A DNA stretch of 64,000 nucleotides from RBG-13-68-16 sp050018455 (GCA_050018455.1 JBEKAA010000004.1:1-64000), one strand, 5' to 3'. Positions 37,096-46,491 are shown, numbered from the stretch's first letter. The notes: generated by a model not told the origin, from the sequence alone. Made by a program: numbers and translations.

Positions 37096-38204
37096 GCCTT
37101 GCCGGGCACCTTAACGAGCTCGGTCTTCCGGACCTCCTACAGATTGTGGCCATGGCTGAGAAGAGCGGGCGCCTCGATCTGACCACGCGCGACGGTGAGG
37201 GACTCATCGTCTTCCGCGCCGGGCGGGTCATCTACGCCGCCTCGAACGCGGCACGCGAGACGCTCGGCAGCATGCTGGTCTGCCGGCGCTTGATCTCCGA
37301 GGAGGCGCTGCGCCAGGCGCTCGACCGGCAACACCGCTCGCGCGAGGAGCGCCGGTTGGGATCGATCCTGGTGCAGATGTGCGCGGTGTCGCAGGACGCG
37401 CTGGAGGCGGTGATCTACGAGCAGGTCCAGCGTGTGATCGGGGAGCTCGTGAAGTTGCGCGACGGGTACTTCAAGTTCGAGGCGATGGAGATCCCCGACC
37501 ACGGCGAGGTCGGCGTCGACGCCCGCGAGTTCCTGGCGGAGGACGGATTCAACGCCCACAAGATCGCGCTGGAGATCTCGCGGCTTGCCGACGAGGCCAA
37601 GCGGGCGCCCGGCGCGAGGGCCGTACCCAGGTCGTCTGCGGACGCGGCAAACGGAGACGCCACGTCGGCCTCGGAGCTCACGACCGACGGTGCAACGGCG
37701 CCCAGTTCGTCACTCGGCACGATCCTAGCCGTCCAACCGGTCACTTCCCTTACCGCCGAGGCCACGCTGAACGTGCTGCGCGCGGGGGCGGCGGTGCTCT
37801 CCCGCGGCGTGCTCCTTCTCGTTGAGCGGTTCGGGTTGACGGGCGTCGGTCAGTTCGGGCTGGGAGAGGGAGACAAGGCGGTCGACGAGGGCATCCGCAA
37901 CCTCTGGATCCCGCTCGACGGGGCCTCGGTGCTGTCCGACGTTGTCGCGTCCGGGAACACCTTCCGGGGGCCGCTCCCACACACCGAGGGGAGCGAGCTT
38001 CTGGTCAGCGAGCTTGGGAGTGGATGGCCTGCCGAGGCCGCCGTGCTGCCGGTCAAGGTCGGGCCGCGCGTGGCGGCCGTGCTGTACGGCGACGGGGCGC
38101 TGGGAGGAAAGGCCATCCCCGCTCTCGGGCCACTCGAGGCGAGGCTCCTGGAGATCGGGGCCGCGATGGCCGTGCCGGAACCCGCCCGCCTGCAGCCGAG
38201 TTAA
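37092..38204 (+). CDS. DUF4388 (PATAN-like) domain protein
   Basis: This 370-residue protein starts with the DUF4388 domain (MSLAGHLNELGLPDLLQIVAMAEKSGRLDL, EGLIVFRAGRVIYAAS), found in regulators of gliding, type IV pili and two-component systems. A helical region follows (ISEEALRQALDRQHRSREERRLGSILVQMC), then a disordered linker rich in Ala/Ser (about 180-215). The C-terminal domain (220-365) is GAF-like in pattern (GVLLLVERFGLTGVGQFG, LPVKVGPRVAAVLYGDGALGG). AAGGAG stands 7 nt before the ATG. It probably acts as a cytosolic signalling adaptor. It is convergent with aceE, 9 bp apart. Confidence 0.75.
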   Translation: MSLAGHLNELGLPDLLQIVAMAEKSGRLDLTTRDGEGLIVFRAGRVIYAASNAARETLGSMLVCRRLISEEALRQALDRQHRSREERRLGSILVQMCAVSQDALEAVIYEQVQRVIGELVKLRDGYFKFEAMEIPDHGEVGVDAREFLAEDGFNAHKIALEISRLADEAKRAPGARAVPRSSADAANGDATSASELTTDGATAPSSSLGTILAVQPVTSLTAEATLNVLRAGAAVLSRGVLLLVERFGLTGVGQFGLGEGDKAVDEGIRNLWIPLDGASVLSDVVASGNTFRGPLPHTEGSELLVSELGSGWPAEAAVLPVKVGPRVAAVLYGDGALGGKAIPALGPLEARLLEIGAAMAVPEPARLQPS

Positions 38205-38213
38205 CGCGAGCCG

Positions 38214-40889
38214 TCAGCGCTCAACCGGGTCGGGGTGGTCGGGGTCGAGGCCGAGGCCGATGATCGCCGAAGCGGCCCGCTCCGCCGGGATCGCGCCCGA
38301 GCGCGCCAGGGCGGAGAGCGTGGCGACCGCGATGTGCTCCGCGTCCACCTCGAAGTGGCGGCGAAGCGCGGCGCGCGTGTCGGAGAGCCCGAATCCGTCT
38401 GTCCCGAGCGCCGTGATGCCCTGCGGCACGAAGCGCGCCACCGTGTCCGGCACCGCCTTGACGTAGTCGGTTGCGGCGATCACGGGTCCGGGAGCGCCGG
38501 CGAGCTGAGCGGTGATGTTCGAGACCCGGAGGGGCTCGGCGGGGTGTAGGCGATTCCAGCGCTCGACGGCGAGTGCGTCGGCGCGGAGCTGCTGGAAGCT
38601 GGTTACGCTCCACACGTCGGCGCCGACCCCGAAGCGTTCGGCCAGGATGTCCGCGGCGCGCAGCGCTTCCCGGACGGTGACGCCGCTGCCGAGGAGCTGG
38701 GCGCGGTGCGCGAACTCCCCTTCCGTTCGGCGCACCCGGTAGATGCCCCGCACGATCCCCTCTTCGACCCCGTCCGGCATCGCCGGCATCGGGTAGTTCT
38801 CGTTGTAGAGCGTGAGGTAGTAGAAGACGTCCCGGTCCTCGTCCACCATCGCCTTGAGGCCGTCCCTGATGATGACCGCCAGCTCGTAGGCGTACGCGGG
38901 GTCGTAGACCCGCACGTTGGGGACCACCGAGAAGAGCACAGGGCTGTGGCCGTCGTCATGCTGCAGGCCTTCGCCCTGGAGCGTGGTGCGCCCGGCGGTC
39001 GCGCCGAGCAGGAAACCGCGCCCGCGCGCGTCGCCGAACGCCCATACGAGGTCGCCGACGCGCTGGTAGCCGAACATCGAGTAGAAGATGTAGAACGGCA
39101 CCATCGCGAGACCGTGGGTGGAGCAAGCGGTGCCGGCCGCGGTGAACGATGCGAGCGCACCTGCCTCCGTGATCCCCTCTTCGAGGATCTGCCCGTCCTT
39201 CGCCTCCTGGTAGCGGAGGATCATGTTGTGGTCGACGTGCTCGTAGAGCTGGCCGTTGGCGGCGTAGATGCCGAGCTCCTTGAACAACGACTCCATGCCG
39301 AAGGTGCGCGCCTCGTCCGGAATGATCGGCACGATGCGCGGCCCGAGCCCGGCGGTTCGCAGCAGCTTCCTCAGCAGCTGCACGAACGCCATCGTGGTGG
39401 AGACCTCGCGGTTGGGAGGCGTGCCCGCGTAGAACTCCTCGTAGACCTCCGGGGCGGGCAACTCCGGCGCTCTGACCTGCACCCGGCGCAGCGGCAGCGT
39501 GCCGCCGAGGGCGCGCCTCCGCTCGAGGAGGTACTCCACCTCGGGGCTGCCCATGCCCGGGTGGTAGTACGGCGGGTCCTCGACGAGGGCCTCGTCCTGG
39601 ATCGGGAGGTGGAGCACGTCCCTGAACGCCCTGAGCTGCGCCGCGTTGAGCTTCTTCTGCTGGTGCGTCGTATAGCGGCCCTCGAAGTCCTTGCCGAGCG
39701 CCCACCCCTTGACCGTCTTGACGAGCAACGCGGTCGGCCGCCCGGACTGTTCGGTCGCGGCCTTGTACGCCGCGTACACCTTGCGGTAGTCGTGGCCGCC
39801 GAACTTGAGGTTCCAGACATCAAAGTCGGAGAGATGCTCGACGAGCTTCGCGAGGCGCGGGTCAGCGCCGAAGAAGTGCTGCCGCATGAACGCCCCGCCC
39901 TCGACGTGGTAGCGCTGCCACCACCCGTCGACCACGGTGTTGAGGCGCTCCACCAGGAGCCCGGATTCGTCGGAGGCGAGCAGCGGGTCCCACTCCCGCC
40001 CCAGGATCACCTTGATGACGTTCCAGCCCGAACCCCTGAAGACCGCTTCGAGCTCCTGAATGATCTTCCCGTTCCCGCGCACCGGCCCGTCCAGGCGCTG
40101 GAGGTTGCAGTTGACCACGAAGGTGAGGTTGTCGAGCCCCTCGTCGGCCGCCACGTGGAGGGCGCCGAGGGCTTCGGGCTCGTCGGTCTCGCCGTCGCCC
40201 AGGAACGCCCACACGCGGGAACCGCTCGTGTCTTTCAGGTTGCGGTTGTGCAGGTAGCGGTTGAAGCGCGCCTGGTAGATCGCGTTCAGCGGGCCGAGTC
40301 CCATCGACACCGTGGGAAACTCCCAGAACTCCGGCAGCGCGCGCGGGTGTGGGTACGAGGGCAGCCCGTGCCCGGTGGTCTCGCGACGGAAGGCATCGAG
40401 GTGAGCCTCCGTGAGTCGGCCCTCGAGGAACGCCCTGGCGTACATCCCCGGGGCGGCATGCCCCTGGTAGTAGATCTGGTCGCCGCTCCCGTCGGCTTTC
40501 CCTCGGAAGAAGTGGTTGAACCCGACCTCGTAGAGCGCAGCCGCCGACGCGTAGGTCGAGATGTGCCCGCCGATCCCCGGGTCACGATGATTTGCGCGTG
40601 TGACCATCGCCATGGCGTTCCAGCGCACGATGCGGCGGATGCGCTTCTCCATCTCCTCGTCTCCGGGGAACGGCGGCTCCTGCTCGGGGGAGATGGTGTT
40701 GATGTACGGGGTCTGGATGAGCTCGAGCCCGAGGTGTTGCATCCGTGCGCGCTTCAGCACCTTGCGCAGAAGGAACCTGGCGCGCTCGGGACCTTCGGTC
40801 TCGAGCACGTGGTCGAGCGACTCGATCCACTCGGAGGTCTCCTTCGGATCTGCGTCGTAGAGCTGCTGCTTGAAGGCCGTGTCGTTCAT
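38214..40889 (-). CDS. aceE: Pyruvate dehydrogenase E1 component (homodimeric)
   Basis: AceE decarboxylates pyruvate with thiamine diphosphate and passes the acetyl group to lipoyl-E2. The 891-residue protein matches the proteobacterial-type homodimeric E1: DPGIGGHISTYASAAALYEVGFNHFFRG, YQGHAAPGMYARAFLEGRL, the thiamine diphosphate motif GDGETDEPEALGAL...NCNLQRLDGPVRGN, and later FTAAGTACSTHGLAMVPFY and LQGEGLQHDDGHSPVL. The ATG at 40889 is chosen because GGGGA lies 7 nt upstream; a GTG two codons earlier is too close. No E2 or E3 gene is adjacent, unlike the usual aceEF operon. Confidence 0.95.
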   Translation of the reverse strand: MNDTAFKQQLYDADPKETSEWIESLDHVLETEGPERARFLLRKVLKRARMQHLGLELIQTPYINTISPEQEPPFPGDEEMEKRIRRIVRWNAMAMVTRANHRDPGIGGHISTYASAAALYEVGFNHFFRGKADGSGDQIYYQGHAAPGMYARAFLEGRLTEAHLDAFRRETTGHGLPSYPHPRALPEFWEFPTVSMGLGPLNAIYQARFNRYLHNRNLKDTSGSRVWAFLGDGETDEPEALGALHVAADEGLDNLTFVVNCNLQRLDGPVRGNGKIIQELEAVFRGSGWNVIKVILGREWDPLLASDESGLLVERLNTVVDGWWQRYHVEGGAFMRQHFFGADPRLAKLVEHLSDFDVWNLKFGGHDYRKVYAAYKAATEQSGRPTALLVKTVKGWALGKDFEGRYTTHQQKKLNAAQLRAFRDVLHLPIQDEALVEDPPYYHPGMGSPEVEYLLERRRALGGTLPLRRVQVRAPELPAPEVYEEFYAGTPPNREVSTTMAFVQLLRKLLRTAGLGPRIVPIIPDEARTFGMESLFKELGIYAANGQLYEHVDHNMILRYQEAKDGQILEEGITEAGALASFTAAGTACSTHGLAMVPFYIFYSMFGYQRVGDLVWAFGDARGRGFLLGATAGRTTLQGEGLQHDDGHSPVLFSVVPNVRVYDPAYAYELAVIIRDGLKAMVDEDRDVFYYLTLYNENYPMPAMPDGVEEGIVRGIYRVRRTEGEFAHRAQLLGSGVTVREALRAADILAERFGVGADVWSVTSFQQLRADALAVERWNRLHPAEPLRVSNITAQLAGAPGPVIAATDYVKAVPDTVARFVPQGITALGTDGFGLSDTRAALRRHFEVDAEHIAVATLSALARSGAIPAERAASAIIGLGLDPDHPDPVER

Positions 40890-41195
40890 CCTCACATCCC
40901 CCGTTCTTCGTCCAGGACCGCGCGCAGCCGGTTGTCACCCCCGGTCGACCTCCCTGGCACGTTGCGACGTGACGGGGTTGATGGGCGGCAGTGCGCGGAT
41001 TGCCGAGCGGTTACGCCTGCCTGTGCGTCGCCCTGTCCCTCAACACCGCGGCACGCGCCGCTCTTCCCCTTTGGCGTACCTGCAAACATGGCGTGACGGC
41101 CCATTGTGCGCCACCTGCGGACATTTGCGGAAGCGGGAGCGCCGCCACGTTCGGGGTCCGGCGCAAACCACGCGAAGTCCGTTGGCGCGATCAGG
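40890..41195. other. Divergent intergenic stretch between aceE and the kinase gene
   Basis: No convincing gene is seen. The inverted repeat CACGT-TGCG-ACGTG (about 40960-40973) lies some 75 bp upstream of aceE and could be an operator. The kinase promoter stands at the right end. Confidence 0.35.
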
Positions 41196-41224
41196 TTGGG
41201 AATGAATTTGTTCCGGGCTATGCT
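41196..41224 (+). promoter_or_regulatory. Promoter of the Ser/Thr kinase gene
   Basis: TTGGGA (41196-41201) and TATGCT (41219-41224) are separated by 17 bp; GGC precedes the -10. The start near 41231 gives a leader of about 38 nt. Confidence 0.55.
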
Positions 41225-41268
41225 GTCGGGCGTGACGAAGTGGGGTCGCACCTTGCCGGGTGGATCCG

Positions 41269-42204
41269 ATGCCGCTTGAGGCCGGCGCGAGGCTTGGTTC
41301 GTACACGGTGGTCGGCCTTCTCGGGACCGGCGGGATGGGGGAGATCTACCGCGCCCGCGACGAGCGGCTCGCGCGGGACGTCGCGATCAAGATCCTGGCC
41401 CCGGGACTCGCGGGGGACACCAAGGAGCACGAGCGGTTCGAGCGCGAGGCTCGCACTCTGGCATCGCTCGCGCACCCCAACGTCCTCAATATCTTCGATG
41501 TCGGTGAGCACGACGGCCTCCGGTACGCGGTCATGGAGCTGCTCGAGGGGGAGACGCTCCGGGAGCGGCTGGCGCGTGGCGCCCTCCCATGGCGTACTGC
41601 GGTGGCCATCGCGATGGCCGTGGCGAAGGGGCTTGCGGCGACGCACGAACGGGGGTTCATCCACCGCGACCTCAAGCCCGAGAACGTCTTCCTGCTCGCC
41701 GACGGCGGCGTCAAGGTGCTCGACTTCGGGCTCGCCCATCGAGAGCCCGCGCCCGGCGTCGAAGCGGGGCCCGAGCCGGAGACACTGGTCGGCACGGCCG
41801 TCTACATGGCTCCCGAGCAGATCATGGGGCTCGGGGCGGACGCCCGCACCGACATCTTCGCGCTCGGCGCCCTCCTCCACGAGATGCTCACCGGCGACAG
41901 GCCGTTCGAGCGGGTGACCGTCGGCGAGACGATGGGCGCGATTCTCAACGCGGAGCCTCTCCCGCTCGAACCGCACGCGGGGAAGGTGCCGGCCGCCCTG
42001 GCCCGCATGATCCGGCGCTGCCTCGAAAAGGAGCCTGATCACCGCCTGCAGTCCGCGCTTGATGTCGCGTTCGCCCTGTCGGAGGTCACCGCCTCGCCCC
42101 GCGTCGTGGCGCCGCAGGCGAACTGGTTGGTGCGGGTGGCCTGGTTCCTGGCCGGCGTCGCGGTGGGCGCTGCGGCCACCGCTCTTCTCCTCGCGCTCCG
42201 GTGA
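41269..42204 (+). CDS. Membrane-anchored Hanks-type Ser/Thr protein kinase
   Basis: This 311-residue kinase has a complete catalytic domain: glycine loop GTGGMGEIYRAR (about 19-30), K41 in DVAIKIL, catalytic IHRDLKPEN (D134), DFG (D152) and the activation segment VGTAVYMAPEQIM. A single transmembrane helix near the C-terminus (about 289-309, LVRVAWFLAGVAVGAAATAL) leaves almost nothing outside the cell, so no sensor domain is present. The ATG at 41269 is preferred over the GTG at 41260 because GGGTGG is better spaced and the usual MPLEAGxRLGxY start results. Confidence 0.9.
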   Translation: MPLEAGARLGSYTVVGLLGTGGMGEIYRARDERLARDVAIKILAPGLAGDTKEHERFEREARTLASLAHPNVLNIFDVGEHDGLRYAVMELLEGETLRERLARGALPWRTAVAIAMAVAKGLAATHERGFIHRDLKPENVFLLADGGVKVLDFGLAHREPAPGVEAGPEPETLVGTAVYMAPEQIMGLGADARTDIFALGALLHEMLTGDRPFERVTVGETMGAILNAEPLPLEPHAGKVPAALARMIRRCLEKEPDHRLQSALDVAFALSEVTASPRVVAPQANWLVRVAWFLAGVAVGAAATALLLALR

Positions 42205-42391
42205 GGCCGGGACGAAATCGGCCGAGGAATCGAGCGCCGGCGAACGAGGTTGACCCCTGTAGGTGACGGGGAGCGGTGTTCGCGGGCGCTGTCGCTGACC
42301 GGCGGCCCGGGACCCTGTACCATTGCGGCGGTCGGCGGGTAGTGCGAGGCGGCCCGACGCCGCTGCGGCACCCCCGGGAGATCGACGGCGC

Positions 42392-43684
42392 ATGGCTGAC
42401 ACGGCAAGGACACGGTGCGCAGACGCTCTGGAGCAGGCTCTGTCATCAGTGCCCTTCTACAGGCAGTGGAGATCGAGCGATCCTGGCCCGTCGCGGAGCC
42501 TTGCCGAGCGCCTCACCGCCCTGCCCGTGCTGTCGAAGCGGGACCTCCGGACACACGTGCCGCACGGTTTCGCGCACGAGGGCCGTCGGATCAGAGAAGG
42601 CTTCACCTCGGGAGAGATCGAGCTCGTAGCCACGAGCGGTACCGCCTCTGACCGCGTCTCCATCGTGTGGCATCAGCCGTGGTGGGACCGCTCCGAACGC
42701 GAGGCGGCGCGCCTGCACCCCGCTCTCGACCGCGTCTTCCGGGGACGACACCGCGAAGCGGTTCTCACCTCCCCCGTGTGCGCCGCCAACCTCTGCCATG
42801 TCGGCCGTGTGCCGATGGAGGAGCGGATCGTGGGGAATCTGCTCTTCCTCAACCAGGCGCTCGACCCGACGACGTGGGACGCCTCCGAGGTCCGACGGAT
42901 GGCCGCCGAGGTCAACCGTTTTCGCGCCGAGGTCATCGAAGCCGACCCGGCGTACCTGGCGATCCTGGCGCGCGCCTGCGTGCTGGCCGGTCTGCGCCTC
43001 TATCAGCCGGAGTGCATCGTGCTCACGTACGAGTTCCCGTCGCACGCGCACTTGCGCCAGATCGCGCGCACGTTCCCCGGCGTGCCGGTCGTGAGCTCGT
43101 ACGGATCCACGGAAACCGGCCACGTGTTCACCCGGTGCGAGGCGGGCGTGTTCCACGAAAATACCGCGACGTGCCACGTCGAGATCCAGCCCTTCCGATC
43201 TTCGCGCGGCGACGCGCGCGTCGGGCGAATCCTCGTCACCACGCTCGACAACCCGTGGTTCACGCTGGTGCGTTTCGACGTCGGCGACCTCGCCCGCCTC
43301 CACGACGGCCCGCCGTGCCCCTGCGGGCGGAAGGACGGCCTCGCCGTCGCGGCGATCGAAGGCCGGATCCAAGACCTCACGTTCGACGCGGAGGGGCGCG
43401 CAGTGACCGTGAAGCGTCTGGATGATGCCCTCTGCGCCACCGAGGGCGTCCTCGCCTATCGGGTCGAGCAGTCCGGTCCGCGGGAGTACCTGATCCGGTA
43501 CGTCGCCGAGGCGCCCGTGGACGGGGCCACAGCCGAAGCCGTTCCGGCCATCCTCCGCACGGTGTACGGGCCCAACGCCAGGATCACGGTTCGGCGCGAG
43601 GCTGTGCTCTCGCCCGAGCAGTCGGGTAAGTTCCGCCTGGCCCGGACTTCGTTCGAATGGAGTCCGGAGGAGCTGTTCTCGTGA
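42392..43684 (+). CDS. Adenylate-forming enzyme of the phenylacetate-CoA ligase (PaaK) type
   Basis: This 430-residue protein is a PaaK-like AMP-binding enzyme. It shows SSVPFYRQW near the N-terminus, the phosphate-loop region ELVATSGTASDRVSIVWHQPWW, IVLTYEFPSHAHLRQI, SSYGSTETGHVFTRCE, WFTLVRFDVGDLARLHDGPPCPCGRKDGL and a C-terminal lid with SPEQSGKFRLARTS. Such enzymes activate a carboxylic acid as an adenylate. Its substrate is unknown. A GGGAG precedes the ATG at 42392. Its stop overlaps the start of a cysteine desulfurase-like gene (GTGA), and a peptidase gene follows. Confidence 0.82.
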   Translation: MADTARTRCADALEQALSSVPFYRQWRSSDPGPSRSLAERLTALPVLSKRDLRTHVPHGFAHEGRRIREGFTSGEIELVATSGTASDRVSIVWHQPWWDRSEREAARLHPALDRVFRGRHREAVLTSPVCAANLCHVGRVPMEERIVGNLLFLNQALDPTTWDASEVRRMAAEVNRFRAEVIEADPAYLAILARACVLAGLRLYQPECIVLTYEFPSHAHLRQIARTFPGVPVVSSYGSTETGHVFTRCEAGVFHENTATCHVEIQPFRSSRGDARVGRILVTTLDNPWFTLVRFDVGDLARLHDGPPCPCGRKDGLAVAAIEGRIQDLTFDAEGRAVTVKRLDDALCATEGVLAYRVEQSGPREYLIRYVAEAPVDGATAEAVPAILRTVYGPNARITVRREAVLSPEQSGKFRLARTSFEWSPEELFS

Positions 43685-44907
43685 CGGCGGCCGCGCCGGC
43701 CTGGACCGAGCCGCTCATCCGCACCCGTCCGGACTTTCCACTCCTGGGGCGCGAGATCGACGGCCAACCGATCGTCTACCTCGACAGCGCCTCGACGTCC
43801 CCCAAGCCGCAGTGCGTCATCGACGCCGTCACCAGGGTGTACCGCGACCTCACGGCCAACGTCCACCGGGGCGTGCACGCGCTCGCGGACGAGGTCACCG
43901 CCGCCCACGAGAGCGCCCGCCGGGAGATCGCGTCGTTCCTGAACGCCTCGCCGGCCGAGATCGTCTTCACGCGCAACGCGACCGAGGGCATCAACCTCGT
44001 CGCCCATGGCCTCGGGCTCAAGCCCGATGACGAGGTCGTGCTGCCCGCGCTCGAGCACCACGCGAACTTCCTCCCCTGGAGGATCGGGGCGCGCCCGATG
44101 ACGATCGGCCTGGAAGAGGACGGCCTGCCGCGCTACGGCGACGTGGAGGCGGCGCTTTCGAGCCGCACGCGCCTGCTCGCGCTCGCGCACGTCTCCAACA
44201 CCACGGGCGTGGTGGCGCCGGTCGAGCGCTGGGTCGCGGCCGCCCGCTCCCGCGGGCTCCCCGTGCTGATCGACGCGGCGCAGAGCGCCAGCCACCTGCC
44301 GATCGACGTGCGGGCGCTGGACTGCGACTTTCTCGTGATCTCGGGCCACAAGATGCTCGGACCGTCCGGGATCGGCGTGCTCTACGGGAAACGCGAGCGC
44401 CTGGAGGAGCTGGACCTGTACCAGACCGGCGGCGGGATGGTGCGCTACCACGGCGACGACCGCTTCGAGGTTCAGGACGTGCCTCTGCGCTTCGAGGCGG
44501 GGACGCCGAACATCGAGGGCGCGATCGGACTCGCCGCGGCGGTGGGCTATCTCCGGACGCTCGGCATGGAGGCCGTACGCGCCCACTCCCAGGACCTCGG
44601 GCGCCACCTGGTCGAGGGCCTGCGCGCCATCCCCGGTGTTCGAGTGGTGGCAGGTTCCGCCCCCCTCGCCCAGCGCATCGGCCTGGCCGCGTTCGCCCTC
44701 GACGCCCCGGGTCTCTCCCAGGAATCGGTGGCCCGCCTCCTGTGCGACCGGTACCGCATCCTGGTCAGCGGCGGATATCACTGCGCCCACATCCTGCACC
44801 ACCGTCTGAACCTGGTAGGCTCCGTCCGCGTCTCCACCCACGTCTTCAACACCCACGCGGAGATCGACATCGCACTCTCGGCGCTGGAAGAGATTGCCGG
44901 ATGGTAG
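43681..44907 (+). CDS. SufS/CsdA-type cysteine desulfurase-like PLP enzyme
   Basis: This 408-residue class V aminotransferase-fold enzyme resembles group II cysteine desulfurases. It begins RPDFPLLGREIDGQPIVYLDSASTSPKP, has ANVHRGVHALADEVTAAHE, TRNATEGINLVAHGLG and LEHHANFLPW. SGHKMLGPSGIGVLYG contains the PLP lysine K224, and GGYHCAHILHHRL contains the sulfur-carrying cysteine C368. It would release sulfur from cysteine as a persulfide. No suf genes are adjacent; the neighbours are an adenylating ligase and a peptidase, so a specialised sulfur-transfer role is possible (inference). The GTG at 43681 has GGAGG 9-10 nt upstream. Confidence 0.88.
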   Translation: MTAAAPAWTEPLIRTRPDFPLLGREIDGQPIVYLDSASTSPKPQCVIDAVTRVYRDLTANVHRGVHALADEVTAAHESARREIASFLNASPAEIVFTRNATEGINLVAHGLGLKPDDEVVLPALEHHANFLPWRIGARPMTIGLEEDGLPRYGDVEAALSSRTRLLALAHVSNTTGVVAPVERWVAAARSRGLPVLIDAAQSASHLPIDVRALDCDFLVISGHKMLGPSGIGVLYGKRERLEELDLYQTGGGMVRYHGDDRFEVQDVPLRFEAGTPNIEGAIGLAAAVGYLRTLGMEAVRAHSQDLGRHLVEGLRAIPGVRVVAGSAPLAQRIGLAAFALDAPGLSQESVARLLCDRYRILVSGGYHCAHILHHRLNLVGSVRVSTHVFNTHAEIDIALSALEEIAGW

Positions 44908-45647
44908 GCGACGGGCGCGACCGCCACGCCGTAGGCGAAGCTCCGGTTAACGGCACGCCAAAGCCGGTGTACCTCATCGGAGGCGGAGATCGCAGCGCGC
45001 GCAAGGGGCCCGACCCTTTGCTGGAGGCGGTGCTGGCGCAGGATGGCAAGCTGCGCCCGTCGATCGCGTACGTCGGGGTCGCGAGCGACGACGACCGCGG
45101 CTTCTTCCGCTGGCTCGTCGCCCTCTTTCAGCATGCCGGTTCGGGAGACGTCCGCATGGTGCGGCTCGCATCGCCGCGTGCCGACATCGCCGAGGCACGG
45201 GCGCTGCTCGAGCGCAGCGACATCGTCTTCATCAGCGGCGGCGACGTCGAGGCTGGGATGGCGCACCTCGACCGGCACGGGCTCTCGCCGTTCCTGAAGG
45301 AACTCCATCGCGCCGGCAAGCCGTTTTTCGGGGTGTCGGCCGGCAGCATCATGCTGGCGCGTTGCTGGGTCCGCTGGAGGGACCCGCACGACGACGCAAG
45401 CGCCGAAGAGTTCCCTTGCATGGGCATAGCGCCGGTCATGTGCGACACGCATGCCGAGTCTGACGACTGGGAGGAACTGCGCGCGCTGCTGGGGCTGACC
45501 GCCAACGAGGTCGGCTACGGGATAGCGGCGGGAGGCGCACTGCGTGTGGACGCGGACCGATCGGTTCGCGCTCTCGGCAAACCCGTGCAGCGGTTCGCGA
45601 GCCGGTCAGGCGCGGTCGAGAAGCTCCACGAGCTGATGCCGCTCTGA
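44901..45647 (+). CDS. S51-family serine peptidase (cyanophycinase / alpha-aspartyl dipeptidase type)
   Basis: This 248-residue protein has the S51 pattern: KPVYLIGGGDRSARK, IVFISGGDVEAGMAHLDRHGL and the nucleophile elbow FGVSAGSIMLA with S146. The family cleaves peptides next to aspartate or degrades cyanophycin. The ATG at 44901 overlaps the previous gene by 7 bp and has GAAGAG about 8 nt upstream. The three-gene overlap indicates one transcript with the ligase and desulfurase. No export signal is seen. Confidence 0.8.
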   Translation: MVGDGRDRHAVGEAPVNGTPKPVYLIGGGDRSARKGPDPLLEAVLAQDGKLRPSIAYVGVASDDDRGFFRWLVALFQHAGSGDVRMVRLASPRADIAEARALLERSDIVFISGGDVEAGMAHLDRHGLSPFLKELHRAGKPFFGVSAGSIMLARCWVRWRDPHDDASAEEFPCMGIAPVMCDTHAESDDWEELRALLGLTANEVGYGIAAGGALRVDADRSVRALGKPVQRFASRSGAVEKLHELMPL

Positions 45648-45718
45648 CCTTCTGTTGAGCGTCAGATCAGAGCGTCTACCGTATCGGGGCAACGTCCAGC
45701 CGCATCGGGTGAAATGAG

Positions 45719-45949
45719 TCAGGTGTGCGCGGATGTAAAGCCTCTCCGGACCCAAGCGACCGCAAAGCCCACCACGTAGATCGTCCCGAGCAGCCCGGCC
45801 CACACGAGCAGTCCGTAGAGGACGGCCTCCACGGTGTCCGGTTCGTTCGTATCAAACCCCAAGATAACTGCATAGACCATGAAGGCGAGTAGCCCTACTG
45901 CGGCGAGGACAACCCAGAGGCGTTGCCAACCGCTGAGAGACGTGCGCAT
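45719..45949 (-). CDS. Small membrane protein, unknown function
   Basis: This 76-residue protein has two predicted transmembrane helices (about 10-30 and 40-63) around the segment GFDTNEPDTVEA, with a basic end (AWVRRGF). I do not recognise a family. No strong ribosome binding site precedes the ATG at 45949; an upstream in-frame start at 45994 is possible. Coding nature is supported by the clear helix pattern. Confidence 0.5.
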   Translation of the reverse strand: MRTSLSGWQRLWVVLAAVGLLAFMVYAVILGFDTNEPDTVEAVLYGLLVWAGLLGTIYVVGFAVAWVRRGFTSAHT

Positions 45950-46100
45950 TTCAGGATTCCAGCCTACTCCAGCCACCGGGAGGGGAGGAGACATGTCATG
46001 CGAGGCAGCTCACCGTTCCGCCGTTCCCCAAGAGCAGCGCTGGCACTCTGCCCCTAAGGACCGAGGTCGCTAGGTCGGGGGGCTGGGGCGAGGACGGCGG

Positions 46101-46376
46101 TCACTTCTGAACGTGCGAGTTCACCCACTCGGCGGCGAGATCCAACTCCTGCTTGGCACGACCTATGAGTTCCTTGGCCCGTTGGGCATGGCCACCCTCG
46201 ACGCCCCAGACCTTCTCGTTCGCCTTTTGCGATTCGGTGATCCAGTGGTCGGCCTCGTGGAGCGCGTGATGGGCCTTCTGCAGGTTCGGGTGCCCCTTGA
46301 GGACAACGTCCCCGGCGAAGACCCCGAGCGGAAAGGCGATGGCGGCCGTGAGCAGGACGGTGCAGAGTCTCTTCAT
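46101..46376 (-). CDS. Small exported protein, unknown function
   Basis: This 91-residue protein has a clear signal peptide (KRLCTVLLTAAIAFPLGVFAG, residues 2-22). The mature part, about 70 residues, is helical and rich in histidine and lysine (HPNLQKAHHALHEADHWI, ELIGRAKQELDLAAEW). AGGAGA stands 4 nt before the ATG at 46376. The repeated amphipathic helix pattern suggests a helical bundle. I do not recognise a named family. Confidence 0.7.
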   Translation of the reverse strand: MKRLCTVLLTAAIAFPLGVFAGDVVLKGHPNLQKAHHALHEADHWITESQKANEKVWGVEGGHAQRAKELIGRAKQELDLAAEWVNSHVQK

Positions 46377-46461
46377 GTTCTCTCCTTCCGTGGCGTGGCT
46401 ACAAGGCGTAGATGTCCAGGACGCTGGCGGTGCAACCTCGAGCGCGTGTTCCACGGGGCGC

Positions 46462-46491
46462 AACGTACTTCGACAAGGGAGAATCCGTCAA
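46462..46491 (-). promoter_or_regulatory. Weak candidate promoter of the small exported protein gene
   Basis: TTGACG (46491-46486) and TACGTT (46467-46462) are separated by 18 bp on the minus strand. The leader would be about 80 nt. Confidence 0.25.

Noticed and set aside
38706..41096. Plus-strand frame of nearly 800 codons opposite aceE
   Set aside because: It mirrors aceE codon by codon and lacks a start signal.
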